This document shows positions 1 through 10,349 of a stretch of DNA of 64,000 nt, in pieces. The notes under the pieces are model-generated. The model was given only the letters and a program-made list of their open reading frames with translations, had not been told where the DNA came from and made no database searches. A program made the position numbers and the translations under genes. The DNA comes from an uncultured Halieaceae bacterium (lineage in GTDB: Bacteria > Pseudomonadota > Gammaproteobacteria > Pseudomonadales > Halieaceae): NCBI GenBank assembly GCA_913057135.1, contig CAJXNM010000003.1:36672-100671 (forward strand). The letters are read 5' to 3'. Numbering within the stretch: the first letter of the stretch is position 1; every line of letters begins with the position of its first letter.

Positions 1-1371
1 CGTATTGGTAGGGTCCACTGTGATGTGGTCGCAAGGCATCGTTCCGCAATCGTAAGCCGACTCTGCACCCACCACCTTGAGCGGTATAAAGGTCAGGAGC
101 GCCACAACACCCAATGTCGCAAGGCTCTTGAAGAAGCCCATACCCCCATCCATGGTCACCCGCTCTGGTACGGGTTTATTCTTATCCATCGTCGACCAAA
201 TAGGCATAGCGAGGAAGAATAAGAAGTAGAAAATAGAGCAAATCTGGGCCAATACGGTGCGCTCTGGTGTGGGTGACTTAACACCCAGCACACCCAAGAT
301 GATGAAGCTGGCGACAAACAACAGCAGCATGACACGGTTGATGTTGCCTCGGTAACGCCAGGATTTGACCTCACATCGATCGAGCCAAGGCAAGGCAAAG
401 GGGATAGCGACAGAAGCGGCGAAGAACACAAAGCCCCAAAACTTATCAGGTACCGCACGCAACACAGAATAAAAAGGTGTGAAGTACCAAACCGGCGCGA
501 TGTGGTCAGGGGTCTTCAGAGCATTGGCCTGCTCAAAGTTTGCGTACTCTAAGAAATATCCCGACATCTCTGGCATAAAGAAAATAACGCCACAGAAGAA
601 AAACAGAAATACAGCAATGCCCTGAACATCATGCACCGAGTAATAGGGGTGGAACTTGATGCCGTCCAGGGGGATACCGTTTTCGTCCTTCTTCTTCTTG
701 ATCTCGACACCATCGGGATTGTTCGAGCCGACCTCGTGCAACGCCAGGATGTGCAGCACCACCAGAGCCAAGAGCACAATGGGCAATGCCACAACGTGTA
801 GTGCAAAGAAGCGATTAAGGGTGATGCCCGAAATGAGGTAGTCGCCTCGGATCCAGGTGACGATGTCCTCACCGACAACGGGTATAGCACCGAACAGAGA
901 GATAATAACCTGAGCGCCCCAGTAGGACATTTGTCCCCATGGCAGCACATAACCAACAAACGCCTCTGCCATCAGCACCACGAAAATGAGCATCCCAAAG
1001 ATCCAGATAAGTTCTCTGGGCTTCTTATAAGAGCCGTACAATAGTGCACGCATCATGTGCAGGTACACGACTACGAAGAAAAACGAAGCGCCTGTCGAAT
1101 GCATATAGCGCAGTAACCATCCGTAATCGACATCTCGCATGATGTACTCAACAGAAGCGAAGGCCTCTTCCGCCGATGGGGTGTAATTCATGGTTAGCCA
1201 AATACCGGTTAACAGTTGATTGACCAACACCAGCAACGAAAACACGCCAAAGAAATACCACACATTGAAATTTTTGGGCGCGTAGTACTCGCCCATGTGC
1301 GTATTCCACGTTCGGGTTACGGGAAGACGCTCATCAACCCAGGCAACCAGTCCAGTCAAAGCTTTTTCCAT
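1..1371 (-). CDS. petB: Cytochrome b of the bc1 complex, continuing in frame into a cytochrome c1-like segment (3' end outside window)
   Basis: Membrane subunit of ubiquinol:cytochrome c oxidoreductase, carrying the two b hemes and the quinol and quinone sites. The ATG at 1371 shares its A with the petA stop codon (TAATG). The protein has the paired heme-ligand histidine helices (RYMHSTG, YLHMMRALLYG; ALHVVALP, VLHILALH) and the Qo-site motif PVWY. Cytochrome b of Pseudomonas type normally ends just after KPVPERVT, near residue 400. Here the frame stays open for all 457 codons to the window edge. It runs into a hydrophobic segment (FFKSLATLGVVALL) and then AESAYDCGTMPCDHITVDPT, which looks like the signal segment and mature start of cytochrome c1. 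A fused b-c1 protein, as in rhizobial fbcH, is the simplest reading. The c1 heme site lies outside the window, so the fusion is inferred. Confidence 0.93.
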   Translation of the reverse strand, partial: MEKALTGLVAWVDERLPVTRTWNTHMGEYYAPKNFNVWYFFGVFSLLVLVNQLLTGIWLTMNYTPSAEEAFASVEYIMRDVDYGWLLRYMHSTGASFFFVVVYLHMMRALLYGSYKKPRELIWIFGMLIFVVLMAEAFVGYVLPWGQMSYWGAQVIISLFGAIPVVGEDIVTWIRGDYLISGITLNRFFALHVVALPIVLLALVVLHILALHEVGSNNPDGVEIKKKKDENGIPLDGIKFHPYYSVHDVQGIAVFLFFFCGVIFFMPEMSGYFLEYANFEQANALKTPDHIAPVWYFTPFYSVLRAVPDKFWGFVFFAASVAIPFALPWLDRCEVKSWRYRGNINRVMLLLFVASFIILGVLGVKSPTPERTVLAQICSIFYFLFFLAMPIWSTMDKNKPVPERVTMDGGMGFFKSLATLGVVALLTFIPLKVVGAESAYDCGTMPCDHITVDPTNT

Positions 1372-2000
1372 TACGCTGCCTCCGCATCAACGCCGATAAC
1401 GACGACGTTATCGCCTTCGAAACTGTAAGGTGGGACTACTAGGTTTGTAGAGGCCGGCACGCCCGAGAACACGCGGCCAGCAAGATCAAATTTAGAGCCA
1501 TGGCAAGGACAGAAGAAACCACCCAACCAGCTGTCACCGCCCAAATCTGCAGCACCGACTTCCGGTCGGTACTTGGGTGCGCAACCCAAATGCGTACACA
1601 GCCCAACGACCACCAACAGATCTGGACGAATCGAGCGGTCGTCGCCAGTAATGTAAGCCGGCTGCTTGGAAATGGCGGAATTCGGATCTTTGAGCTCGGG
1701 GTCGAGCTTGGGCAGATCAGCCACCATTTCCGCGGTGCGGTGCAGTAGATATACAGGCTTTCCACGCCACTCAACGACCACCATTTGGCCGGGCTCGAGC
1801 TTGCTGACGTCAGCCTTAACCGGAGCACCAGCAGCCTTCGCCTTTTCCGATGGATTCCATGAACCGAGGAAGGGGGTAGCGACACCTACAACACCAGCAG
1901 CCGCGACCGCCGACGTAGCTGCCGTCAAAAAGCGGCGTCGATTTTGATTTGACGCGCGCTCATCTGGCTGCACATCGGGTGAATTGTTGCTTTCGCTCAT
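1371..2000 (-). CDS. petA: Rieske iron-sulfur subunit of the bc1 complex
   Basis: Carries the 2Fe-2S cluster that takes electrons from ubiquinol and passes them to cytochrome c1. The N-terminus has a twin-arginine motif (RRRFLTAATS) followed by a hydrophobic Ala/Val/Gly segment, the Tat-dependent membrane anchor typical of Rieske proteins. The two cluster-binding boxes are CTHLGC and CPCHGS, supplying two Cys and two His, with the extra disulfide cysteines inside them. I chose the second in-frame ATG (2000) because a GGAG lies 9 nt before it; the upstream ATG at 2009 abuts that same GGAG. It precedes petB with a one-base overlap, and a good sigma-70 promoter lies about 100 bp upstream. Confidence 0.95.
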   Translation of the reverse strand: MSESNNSPDVQPDERASNQNRRRFLTAATSAVAAAGVVGVATPFLGSWNPSEKAKAAGAPVKADVSKLEPGQMVVVEWRGKPVYLLHRTAEMVADLPKLDPELKDPNSAISKQPAYITGDDRSIRPDLLVVVGLCTHLGCAPKYRPEVGAADLGGDSWLGGFFCPCHGSKFDLAGRVFSGVPASTNLVVPPYSFEGDNVVVIGVDAEAA

Positions 2001-2100
2001 CAAAGTCATCTCCGGATGAGTGGGAACCGAGTCTGCCCTGAGGCTCGACAGAGGTTAGCGGCATCCAGGGCCGCGAGGCGCTGAGGTTTTGGGCGCCTGA

Positions 2101-2129
2101 ATTTTAAAGGTCTACTGATAAACCGGCAA
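2101..2129 (-). promoter_or_regulatory. Predicted sigma-70 promoter for petAB
   Basis: On the minus strand TTGCCG (2129-2124) and TAAAAT (2106-2101) are separated by exactly 17 bp, about 100 bp upstream of petA. It lies downstream of the rpsI terminator, so the bc1 genes appear to be transcribed independently of the ribosomal protein genes. Confidence 0.6.
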
Positions 2130-2172
2130 CCCGCAGAACCGTTGACCTCGGGTTATACGTCTGTGCACCGTC

Positions 2173-2200
2173 AAAAAAAAAGCCGGACATGCCGGCTTTC
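2173..2200 (-). terminator. Rho-independent terminator of rplM-rpsI
   Basis: On the minus strand AAAGCCGGC and GCCGGCTTT-type arms around a short loop (AGCCGGACATGCCGGCT on the plus strand) are followed by an unbroken T run. It lies 18 bp after the rpsI stop. Confidence 0.9.
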
Positions 2201-2217
2201 TCTGTGCGAAACGCCCG

Positions 2218-2610
2218 TTAGCGCTTCGAGAACTGAGGACGACGACGCGCCTTGCGCAGACCAACTTTCTTACGCTCAACTTCGCGGGCGTCGCGGGTCA
2301 CGTAGCCAGCTGCGCGCAATGTGCTGCGCAATGACTCGTCGTAATCCATAAGAGCGCGGGTCAGCCCGTGACGAATAGCACCTGCCTGACCGAAACTTCC
2401 GCCACCCTCAACCGTGACATAGGCGTCAAAGCGCTCGCTATTCTCAGTAAGCTCTAAAGGCTGGCGAACGATCATGCGCGCTACTTCTCGGCCAAAATAC
2501 TCGTCGAGTGCTCTGCCGTTGACGGTAATGTTGCCGGAACCCGACTTTAGAAAAACTCGCGCCGTGGACGTCTTGCGTCGACCAGTGCCGTAATACTGTG
2601 CTGTAGACAT
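2218..2610 (-). CDS. rpsI: 30S ribosomal protein S9
   Basis: Small-subunit ribosomal protein whose basic C-terminal tail reaches the P-site tRNA. At 130 residues it has the usual length. The family signatures are complete: [13 protein letters not shown] at the start, [13 protein letters not shown] in the middle and the tail [11 protein letters not shown]. It follows rplM by 10 bp, the near-universal bacterial arrangement, and ends just before a strong intrinsic terminator. Confidence 0.98.
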   Translation of the reverse strand: MSTAQYYGTGRRKTSTARVFLKSGSGNITVNGRALDEYFGREVARMIVRQPLELTENSERFDAYVTVEGGGSFGQAGAIRHGLTRALMDYDESLRSTLRAAGYVTRDAREVERKKVGLRKARRRPQFSKR

Positions 2611-2620
2611 GCCTGACTCC

Positions 2621-3049
2621 TCAGATATTCAGGGTCTGGGGTTGCTGAGCGGCATGGGGATGCTCAGGACCGGCATAGACCTTCATTTTCTTAAACATAG
2701 CGCGCCCGAGGGGGTTACGCGGCAGCATGCCTTTTACGGCGCGCTGCAACACTCGCTCGGGGGCGCGGTCGATGAGCTTCTCGAAGCTATACGACTTGAT
2801 ACCACCGGGATAACCCGTGTGGTGGTGATACATCTTGTCGGTTTTCTTATTGCCAGTGACGCGCAACTTCTCGCAATTCACAACAACAATATAATCGCCC
2901 ATATCCATATGGGGGGTGTATTCGGGTTTGTGCTTACCACGGAGTCGGTGTGCGATTTCCGCCGCAAGACGACCCAGAGTCTTGTTTTCGGCATCTACGA
3001 CGTACCAATCGTGGTGTACGTCAGCTGCCTTTGCGCTGTAGGTCTTCAT
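2621..3049 (-). CDS. rplM: 50S ribosomal protein L13
   Basis: Early-assembling large-subunit ribosomal protein, 142 residues as in E. coli. Family features include [15 protein letters not shown] near the N-terminus, [14 protein letters not shown], and [26 protein letters not shown] near the C-terminus. It is the first gene of the rplM-rpsI operon. The upstream region (3050-3136) offers a weak promoter match on the minus strand, TTGAAA (3117-3112) and TGTAAT (3096-3091), with a short 15-bp spacer. Confidence 0.98.
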   Translation of the reverse strand: MKTYSAKAADVHHDWYVVDAENKTLGRLAAEIAHRLRGKHKPEYTPHMDMGDYIVVVNCEKLRVTGNKKTDKMYHHHTGYPGGIKSYSFEKLIDRAPERVLQRAVKGMLPRNPLGRAMFKKMKVYAGPEHPHAAQQPQTLNI

Positions 3050-3136
3050 AAATTCGTAGCCTATGGGGCCGGATGAAAAGGAGCGCGGAGATTACAGGAA
3101 CGTAGCGGCGCTTTCAACACGTTTTTCTACGCCAGC

Positions 3137-4237
3137 TCAGGGTTTGTGTTCGCGCCCAAGATACGCCGTTGACTGCATCTCTTGCAGTCGCGACAGGGTC
3201 CTCTGAAATTCAAACCGCAGGCGATTACCCGTATACAAGTTTTCGGGCAATGCTTCAGCGGTGATGATTAACTTGACTGACCGATCATAGAACTCGTCGA
3301 TGAGGTTAATAAAACGCCGGGCAGCATCCTCTCGGTCTGCACCGAGCACGGGCACCCCCTCTAACAACACCGTGTGAAAAATACGCCCCAGTTCAATGAA
3401 GTCGCTGGGACTGCGGGGCTTATTACACAGCTCATCGAATGTTATCCATGCGATGCCCTCTGTACTTCGACGAACATGAACATCTCGGTGATTGATAGAA
3501 AGCGTGTTCGCTGTCGCTGGTCGACCATTCGCCAACGCTTCAAAGCCCCCCATCAATGCCTGCTCTGCACTGTCATCGAGCGGCCAGTGATAGAGTTCCG
3601 CACGCTCAAGTGTGCGCAGGCGATAGTCGACACCCGAATCGACATTTACAACTTGAGTGTATCGTTGAATCAACGCTATCGCGGGTAGGAAGCGAGCGCG
3701 TTGGAGTCCGTCTTTGTAAAGCTGATCCGGTTCGATGTTGCTAGTGGCAACGAGAGTCACCCCACGCTTAAATAATGCTTCCATTAAGCTACCTAGTAAC
3801 ATTGCATCGGCGATATCACTGACAAAGAATTCATCAAAACAGAGCACACGGGCCTCTTTGGCAATACCGTCGGCAATAAGCTGTAGCGGGTTTTTCTCAC
3901 CGGACAACGCGGTCAGATCATCGTGCACCCGCTGCATAAACCGATGGAAATGTACCCGTTGCTTGCGCGCGATGGGCAGGGCGTCGAAAAAGGTATCAAC
4001 TAGATAGGTTTTACCTCGACCGACCCCGCCCCAGAAATACAATCCCATCTCGGGTTCTTGTTTACGACGCCACCAACGGCGCAGTCGTATTGCGATGGAT
4101 GCCTCCATTTGCTCTCGCGCCATCAGACGCTCGTAGAGATCTTGCAACAGCGCCACCGCATCTGCCTGCGCACTATCGGCATGAAAATCCGGTCGCTGAA
4201 GGTCGTTTTGGTATCGCTGCCAAGGAGTGAGTGACAT
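3137..4237 (-). CDS. zapE: AFG1-family ATPase ZapE (cell division)
   Basis: P-loop ATPase that in E. coli associates with the Z ring and supports division, especially under anaerobic or heat stress; the mitochondrial relative AFG1 acts in protein quality control. Walker A is GGVGRGKT (about residues 70-77) and Walker B is LCFDEFFVSD, followed by the family sequence DAMLLGSLMEALF and a sensor motif (VATSNIEP). At 366 residues it has normal length. It is monocistronic. In related genomes it usually lies near rplM-rpsI and zapG (yhcB), as here, with zapG divergent. Confidence 0.93.
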   Translation of the reverse strand: MSLTPWQRYQNDLQRPDFHADSAQADAVALLQDLYERLMAREQMEASIAIRLRRWWRRKQEPEMGLYFWGGVGRGKTYLVDTFFDALPIARKQRVHFHRFMQRVHDDLTALSGEKNPLQLIADGIAKEARVLCFDEFFVSDIADAMLLGSLMEALFKRGVTLVATSNIEPDQLYKDGLQRARFLPAIALIQRYTQVVNVDSGVDYRLRTLERAELYHWPLDDSAEQALMGGFEALANGRPATANTLSINHRDVHVRRSTEGIAWITFDELCNKPRSPSDFIELGRIFHTVLLEGVPVLGADREDAARRFINLIDEFYDRSVKLIITAEALPENLYTGNRLRFEFQRTLSRLQEMQSTAYLGREHKP

Positions 4238-4397
4238 GAATTAAATCTGCTCGGTAAGCATCAAAAGGGGACAGCACTCTAGCGACAGCCGCAGGGCACT
4301 GCAAACAATGCCGTTCAGTCGCGACGAAGCTTGTACGCTGGGCTCAGCAAACGGTTACACTATGGCCACTATTAGCCAGCCGATGGAGTTCCGCCCT

Positions 4398-4853
4398 ATG
4401 CCGCTTCCCCTAGTGCCCACACTTACCGTCATCGCCGCTCTACTGGTGGGGCTTGGGCTCGGATGGGCCATGGGCACCCGAAAAAAGGAAAACCAGGATC
4501 GGACCCGAGAGCTCGAACAGCGACTAGAGCAGGCATTGACTAGCCGTGCCGACTACGAAGCTGAAGTGACAGAACATTTCCAAAGGACCGCAGGTCTGCT
4601 GAATCAGCTTAGCAGTGACTATCGTGCTATTTACCAACATATGGCCAAGGGCGCTGACACCCTGTGTGATGGAACCGTAGCCATGCAGATTCCATCGGCT
4701 TCTAACGCCGATGAGGAGACCCTGCCCGAGCATCTCCTCAGTACCATGCAACCGCTAGATTACGCGCCACGCAAAGACGGTGATAATCGGGGACAACTAT
4801 CGGAAGACTTTGGCATCGATAAACGCTCAGGCTCGGAGAGCGCACACTGCTAA
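4398..4853 (+). CDS. zapG: ZapG/YhcB family inner-membrane protein (DUF1043)
   Basis: Single-pass membrane protein linked in E. coli to division, cell-wall and envelope homeostasis. After the start there is one N-terminal membrane helix (LTVIAALLVGLGLGWAMG). A charged predicted coiled coil (RELEQRLEQALTSRADYEAEVTEHFQRT) follows, then the family sequence LLNQLSSDYRAIYQHMAKGAD. The C-terminus is variable and probably disordered. I start at the ATG at 4398, which has GGAG 9 nt upstream and gives 151 residues with the helix near the N-terminus. Earlier in-frame ATGs (4308, 4383) would add an unlikely leader. It is divergent from zapE. Confidence 0.85.
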   Translation: MPLPLVPTLTVIAALLVGLGLGWAMGTRKKENQDRTRELEQRLEQALTSRADYEAEVTEHFQRTAGLLNQLSSDYRAIYQHMAKGADTLCDGTVAMQIPSASNADEETLPEHLLSTMQPLDYAPRKDGDNRGQLSEDFGIDKRSGSESAHC

Positions 4854-4937
4854 AGCGCGCACAAGCGGGATCTGCCCTAACTCATGTCATGAATCCAGCG
4901 GTGTAGTGGCTGCACCCGCCCTTGTTGGTAGCCCCGT

Positions 4938-5696
4938 TCAGGCGGGATTGTCGATATCAATAAATCGATGCGCCACATCAAAGCGCGAAGCTAGCCACTC
5001 GCCAACACTGCGTGCGCCAAAGCGCTCGGTGGCGTGATGGCCTGCTGCGATGAAGCCAATATTACGCTCTCGCGCCACATGAATCGTTTGCTCTGATACC
5101 TCACCGGTTACAAATAGATCAGCGCCCAAATCAACAGCCTGGTCAATGTAACCCTGACCGCCACCTGTGCACCACACAACTTTACGCACGCTGGCGTGCT
5201 CGCCCTCTGTGAGCACCCGTCGCCCCAGCTCAGCGGACAACCGACCTGCCAGAACAGCCTGGCTGACGGGCACTGCAAATTCACCCGAAAACAGCGGCAA
5301 CGTGGGTTCGGCAGGGTCTGCGGGGCCAAAGCGCTCGAGCCCCAGCACTCGCCCCAAGCCCGCGTTGTTACCTAAGGTTTCGTGGCAATCTAATGGCAGG
5401 TGGTAGGCAATCAAGTTGACGTCGGCTTTGATGAGTGTCCGAATTCGGCTCCCTTTCATACCGCGAATGCAAGGATCCTCGGATTTCCAAAAAAAACCAT
5501 GGTGGACCAAGATAGCATCTGCCTGCCAGGCTACCGCTGCGTCAATTAACGCCTGACTTGCGGTGACACCCGACACAAGTCGGTGGATGCTATCGGTTCC
5601 TTCTACTTGCAGACCATTAGGGCAATAATCGCGAAAAGAGGCAGGTCGTAACAGCTCGTTGAGAGCATTCATCAACTCAACACGTGGCGTGGGCAT
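4938..5696 (-). CDS. Nif3-like dinuclear metal-centre protein (YbgI family)
   Basis: Member of the widely conserved Nif3/YbgI/DUF34 family, which forms hexameric rings with a two-metal site. Its cellular reaction is still not agreed; annotation as GTP cyclohydrolase I type 2 is by homology only. Metal-binding elements are visible: LVHHGFFW (paired His), AYHLPLDCH in the first half, and GHHATERFG near the C-terminus. At 252 residues it has the bacterial short-form length, without the inserted central domain. It is divergently transcribed from the DegS-type protease gene. Confidence 0.88.
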   Translation of the reverse strand: MPTPRVELMNALNELLRPASFRDYCPNGLQVEGTDSIHRLVSGVTASQALIDAAVAWQADAILVHHGFFWKSEDPCIRGMKGSRIRTLIKADVNLIAYHLPLDCHETLGNNAGLGRVLGLERFGPADPAEPTLPLFSGEFAVPVSQAVLAGRLSAELGRRVLTEGEHASVRKVVWCTGGGQGYIDQAVDLGADLFVTGEVSEQTIHVARERNIGFIAAGHHATERFGARSVGEWLASRFDVAHRFIDIDNPA

Positions 5697-5777
5697 TTCC
5701 TTTGACCTCCCGGAGGATTGACGTAAGCGAGAATAAAAATGTCGTCTGCTCTACAATAGGGCCTAAGAGGAGCGCCC

Positions 5778-6872
5778 GTGAAAGACTATCTTATTAGCCT
5801 GTTTTGGCCCACCGTCGCCGGCATATTGGTTGCCCTGTTGGTACTCGATCGCGCCGTGCTCGATCACTCATTGCTGCCCTCGGGGGCGCAGCCAGTGGTC
5901 AGTTATCGTGACGTCGTCGCCAAAGCTACGCCATCGGTGGTTAATATCTACACTGCGAAACTGGTTACCCAGCGGCGCATTCCCATGCCCAATGATCCAT
6001 TACTGCGGCGCTACTTCGGCGGACAAGTTCCCCGTCAGCGGGTTGAACGCTCATTGGGCTCGGGGGTCATCATGACCGCAGACGGCCACGTTATCACCAA
6101 CGAACACGTCATCGCCGATGCCGATGCCATTCAAGTCGCCCTGTATGATGGACGCACCGCTGCCGCCGTTGTGGTGGGTTCAGACCCCGAAACCGATCTT
6201 GCCGTACTGCGCATCGATTTACCCGATCTCACACCCGCTGAAGCCGCAGACCCGGATGACATCCATGTCGGCGATGTTGTCATGGCCATTGGCAATCCAT
6301 TTGGCTTTAACCACTCGGTAACCCAGGGCATTATTTCTGGCCTGGGCCGATTCGGGTTATTACTTCCAACGTACGGGGAGTACATCCAGACCGATGCCAG
6401 TATTCACCCGGGCAATTCCGGTGGCGCCTTAGTCGATACCGAAGGCCGTTTAGTTGGCATCAATACCTTGATCTATGCGGGCAATGGCGCCGATGACGCA
6501 GCCACTGGCATCAATTTAGCGACACCGGTCGATGTGGCGATGTTCGTCATGGACGATATCGTTAATTTTGGCACGGTTGTCCGAGGTTGGCTCGGTGTCA
6601 GCGTTGAGCTTCACCTTAGGCGTAACGACGACGGCAGTGCTCGTCAGGCATTGCTGGTGTCGGGCCTTGCAGAACAGGGTCCCGCCGCCCGAGCGGGACT
6701 GAGAGTGGGTGATGTTATTGCCGCCATTAATGGGATTGAGGCCCTCGATGGCCGCACCGCCATGCATCAAATTGCTCAGCTACGGCCTGGAGAAGTGGTT
6801 AATCTCAGCGTAGAGCGATCAGGTCAGATCTTGGAGATGCAGGCTATCGTGGGCAGCCGAAGCTCTAGCTGA
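5778..6872 (+). CDS. degS: DegS/AlgW-type periplasmic serine protease
   Basis: Membrane-anchored HtrA-family protease that senses misfolded outer-membrane proteins through its PDZ domain and starts RseA/MucA cleavage, releasing sigma-E. An N-terminal membrane helix is seen (about residues 8-23). The catalytic triad is H110 (TNEHVI), D140 (ETDLAVL) and S214 (GNSGGA). One C-terminal PDZ domain follows (LGVSVELHLR, then GPAARAGLRVGDVI). One PDZ domain, 364 residues and a membrane anchor fit DegS/AlgW rather than DegP. The start is GTG with AGGAG 5 nt upstream. It converges on hisD with only 2 bp between stops. Confidence 0.9.
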   Translation: MKDYLISLFWPTVAGILVALLVLDRAVLDHSLLPSGAQPVVSYRDVVAKATPSVVNIYTAKLVTQRRIPMPNDPLLRRYFGGQVPRQRVERSLGSGVIMTADGHVITNEHVIADADAIQVALYDGRTAAAVVVGSDPETDLAVLRIDLPDLTPAEAADPDDIHVGDVVMAIGNPFGFNHSVTQGIISGLGRFGLLLPTYGEYIQTDASIHPGNSGGALVDTEGRLVGINTLIYAGNGADDAATGINLATPVDVAMFVMDDIVNFGTVVRGWLGVSVELHLRRNDDGSARQALLVSGLAEQGPAARAGLRVGDVIAAINGIEALDGRTAMHQIAQLRPGEVVNLSVERSGQILEMQAIVGSRSSS

Positions 6873-6874
6873 CA

Positions 6875-8173
6875 CTACTCACTGCGCATTTCAGCACTGC
6901 GCGCATGAGCAGTTAAGGATTCGCCTCGGGCCAGTACCGACGCAACGCCGCCGAGTACTTTAGCGCCCTCTTTGGAACAGCGAATGACCGAGCTACGCTT
7001 CTGAAAGTCGTAAACACCAAGGGGCGACGAAAATCGCGCTGTCCCGGATGTCGGTAGCACATGGTTGGGCCCCGCACAGTAATCACCCAAGGACTCACAG
7101 GCGAGGGTGCCGACAAAAATCGCCCCCGCCACTTCTATCGAGTCGAGCAGTGATTCCGCATCAACCGCTGCTAATTCCAAGTGCTCGGGCCCCAGTCGAT
7201 TACTCAGTGCCACCGCTTCAGACAGATCCCTAACGTGAATCAAAGCACCTCGATTATGGAGTGATGCTGCAATGATATCGGCACGCTCCATGGTCGGTAG
7301 TAATTCCGCGATCGCCTGAGCCACCGCATCGAGATACTCTTTATCGGGGCTGATGAGTATCGCCTGAGCTTGCTCATCGTGTTCTGCCTGGGAAAACAGA
7401 TCCATGGCCATCCAGCGGGGATCCGCACTACCGTCGGCGATGATCAGAATTTCCGATGGCCCAGCAACCATGTCAATACCGACAGCGCCAAACACTTGGC
7501 GCTTCGCTTCGGCGACATAGCGATTGCCCGGCCCCACAATTTTATCGACCCGCGGTAGGGTATCAGTACCATACGCTAAAGCCGCAACCGCTTGAGCACC
7601 ACCCACTGTCATCACCTGATCGACTCCCGCCAGAGCGGCAGCAGCTAGAACCAGTTCGTTTATCTCACCCGCAGGCGCTGGCACAACCATCACCACTTCT
7701 GGCACACCGGCCACCTTTGCGGGGATCGCGTTCATTAACACAGAAGACGGGTAACTGGCTTTCCCGCCGGGCACATACAAACCGACCCGCGCCATAGGCG
7801 TAATGCGCTGCCCCAAACGATTGCCTAAGGGATCGTCATAGTCCCAGGTTTCTGCCACTTGATGCTGGTGATAGCTTTTTATGCGCTCGGCAGCCGTCTC
7901 CAGCGCTTGCCGGGTAACAGCATCAAGCGCCTCGAGTGCGGCAAATAAGCGCTTGCGGGGAATAACTAAGTCCTCCGGCCGCGTCGCGGGGTGCCCATCA
8001 AAGCGCTGGGTGTAAGCTAAGAGCGCGGCATCACCATGCTCTCTAACGGCAGCCAAAATCTCCGTGACGGTAGCGGCTAAGCTTGGATCCCGCTCTTCAT
8101 GACGTGCAAGCAACGTCGCAAGTTCCTTGTCAAAGCTAGGGTCGCCGGTATACAGTCGCCGAATCTGCGTCAC
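6875..8173 (-). CDS. hisD: Histidinol dehydrogenase
   Basis: Zinc enzyme of the last two steps of histidine synthesis, oxidising L-histidinol to histidine with two NAD. The family signature region is complete: [31 protein letters not shown] and then [13 protein letters not shown], the last containing Zn and catalytic residues. [11 protein letters not shown] lies near the C-terminus. At 432 residues it has normal length. The start is a GTG whose G is the last base of the hisG stop (TAGTG), so the two are translationally coupled. hisC, often the next gene in Pseudomonas-like genomes, is not here. Confidence 0.97.
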   Translation of the reverse strand: MTQIRRLYTGDPSFDKELATLLARHEERDPSLAATVTEILAAVREHGDAALLAYTQRFDGHPATRPEDLVIPRKRLFAALEALDAVTRQALETAAERIKSYHQHQVAETWDYDDPLGNRLGQRITPMARVGLYVPGGKASYPSSVLMNAIPAKVAGVPEVVMVVPAPAGEINELVLAAAALAGVDQVMTVGGAQAVAALAYGTDTLPRVDKIVGPGNRYVAEAKRQVFGAVGIDMVAGPSEILIIADGSADPRWMAMDLFSQAEHDEQAQAILISPDKEYLDAVAQAIAELLPTMERADIIAASLHNRGALIHVRDLSEAVALSNRLGPEHLELAAVDAESLLDSIEVAGAIFVGTLACESLGDYCAGPNHVLPTSGTARFSSPLGVYDFQKRSSVIRCSKEGAKVLGGVASVLARGESLTAHARSAEMRSE

Positions 8174-8823
8174 TATCCTCTCTCCTCACCACGTCGATCC
8201 ACCGCCACACTCAGCTTCTGTACAAGCGCACTGATTAGGTCATGACGCGTACGCATGGATGCCTTGTTGACCACCAAACGTGAGCTGATATCAGCGATAT
8301 GCTCCAGGGGCGCCATACCATTAGCGCGCAAGGTATTACCCGTATCAACAATATCGACGATTTCATCGGCGAGATCCATCAGCGGCGCTAGCTCCATGGC
8401 GCCATACAGCTTAATCATGTCAGCCTGAACGCCCTTCGCGGCGTAGTGGCGACGAGCAATATTCACGAACTTGCTGGCAACCCTTAATCGGGGTCGATCA
8501 CTATGACTGTCGAGGAATCCCGCGGTCATCAGCTTACACTGAGCGATTTTTAGGTCGAGAGGCTCGTACAGCCCTTCAGCGCCAAATTCGAGCAGCATAT
8601 CTTTGCCAACAATACCCATATCAGCGGCACCGTGGCGGACATAGGTCGGCACATCAGAGCCCCGCAGGATCACCAACTGAACCCCATCGAGGGTAGTGTC
8701 AAACAGCAGCTTACGGCTGGCAGCAATATCCTCCAGAGGCGCGATACCCGCCTCATTGAGCAACGGTAGTGTTTCCTTGAGGATCCGCCCTTTGGTCAGC
8801 GCTATCGTTAGCGGCCGTTTCAT
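8173..8823 (-). CDS. hisG: ATP phosphoribosyltransferase, short form
   Basis: First enzyme of histidine synthesis, joining ATP and PRPP. I start at the ATG at 8823 ([14 protein letters not shown]), the usual N-terminus, and not at an upstream in-frame ATG that would lie inside murA. That gives 216 residues with no C-terminal ACT-like regulatory domain, the HisG(S) form. Family knowledge says this form works as an octameric complex with HisZ, so hisZ is expected elsewhere in the genome. The PRPP-binding sequence [16 protein letters not shown] is present. It lies 19 bp after murA. Confidence 0.95.
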   Translation of the reverse strand: MKRPLTIALTKGRILKETLPLLNEAGIAPLEDIAASRKLLFDTTLDGVQLVILRGSDVPTYVRHGAADMGIVGKDMLLEFGAEGLYEPLDLKIAQCKLMTAGFLDSHSDRPRLRVASKFVNIARRHYAAKGVQADMIKLYGAMELAPLMDLADEIVDIVDTGNTLRANGMAPLEHIADISSRLVVNKASMRTRHDLISALVQKLSVAVDRRGEERG

Positions 8824-8842
8824 CACAACTCCGTAATGCGCA

Positions 8843-10108
<1,266 letters not shown>

Positions 10109-10345
10109 TCAACCCGCGCTGGCTTCGGCGGGTGTCAGGGCGCGAATATTTACCGCGTGCAAGGCACCCGACGCAATGGCATCGGCAAGAGGTGCGTAGA
10201 CCTTCTGTTGACGAGCAACCGCACGTACCCCCTCAAATGAGGCAGATACGACGGTTACCGTGTAGTGACCGCCCACTATCTCTACTTGGACGTCGCCATC
10301 GGGAAATGCCTGACTGACAAGATCCTGAACTGTAGTTGCTTCCAT
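10109..10345 (-). CDS. ibaG: BolA-family protein IbaG
   Basis: Small BolA-like protein (78 residues) that works with monothiol glutaredoxins in Fe-S handling and is linked to acid stress and envelope phenotypes. The BolA core is visible: DVQVEIVGGHYTVTVVSASFEGVRAVARQ with the histidine of the cluster-binding region, then KVYAPLADAI. The start at 10345 (MEATTVQDL) is chosen over an upstream ATG inside the mlaC 3' end. It lies 4 bp after mlaC and 3 bp before murA, as in most gammaproteobacteria. Confidence 0.9.
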   Translation of the reverse strand: MEATTVQDLVSQAFPDGDVQVEIVGGHYTVTVVSASFEGVRAVARQQKVYAPLADAIASGALHAVNIRALTPAEASAG

Positions 10346-10349
10346 TCGC

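Noticed and set aside
2609..3076. Plus-strand 155-codon frame over rplM
   Set aside because: Antisense shadow of ribosomal protein L13.
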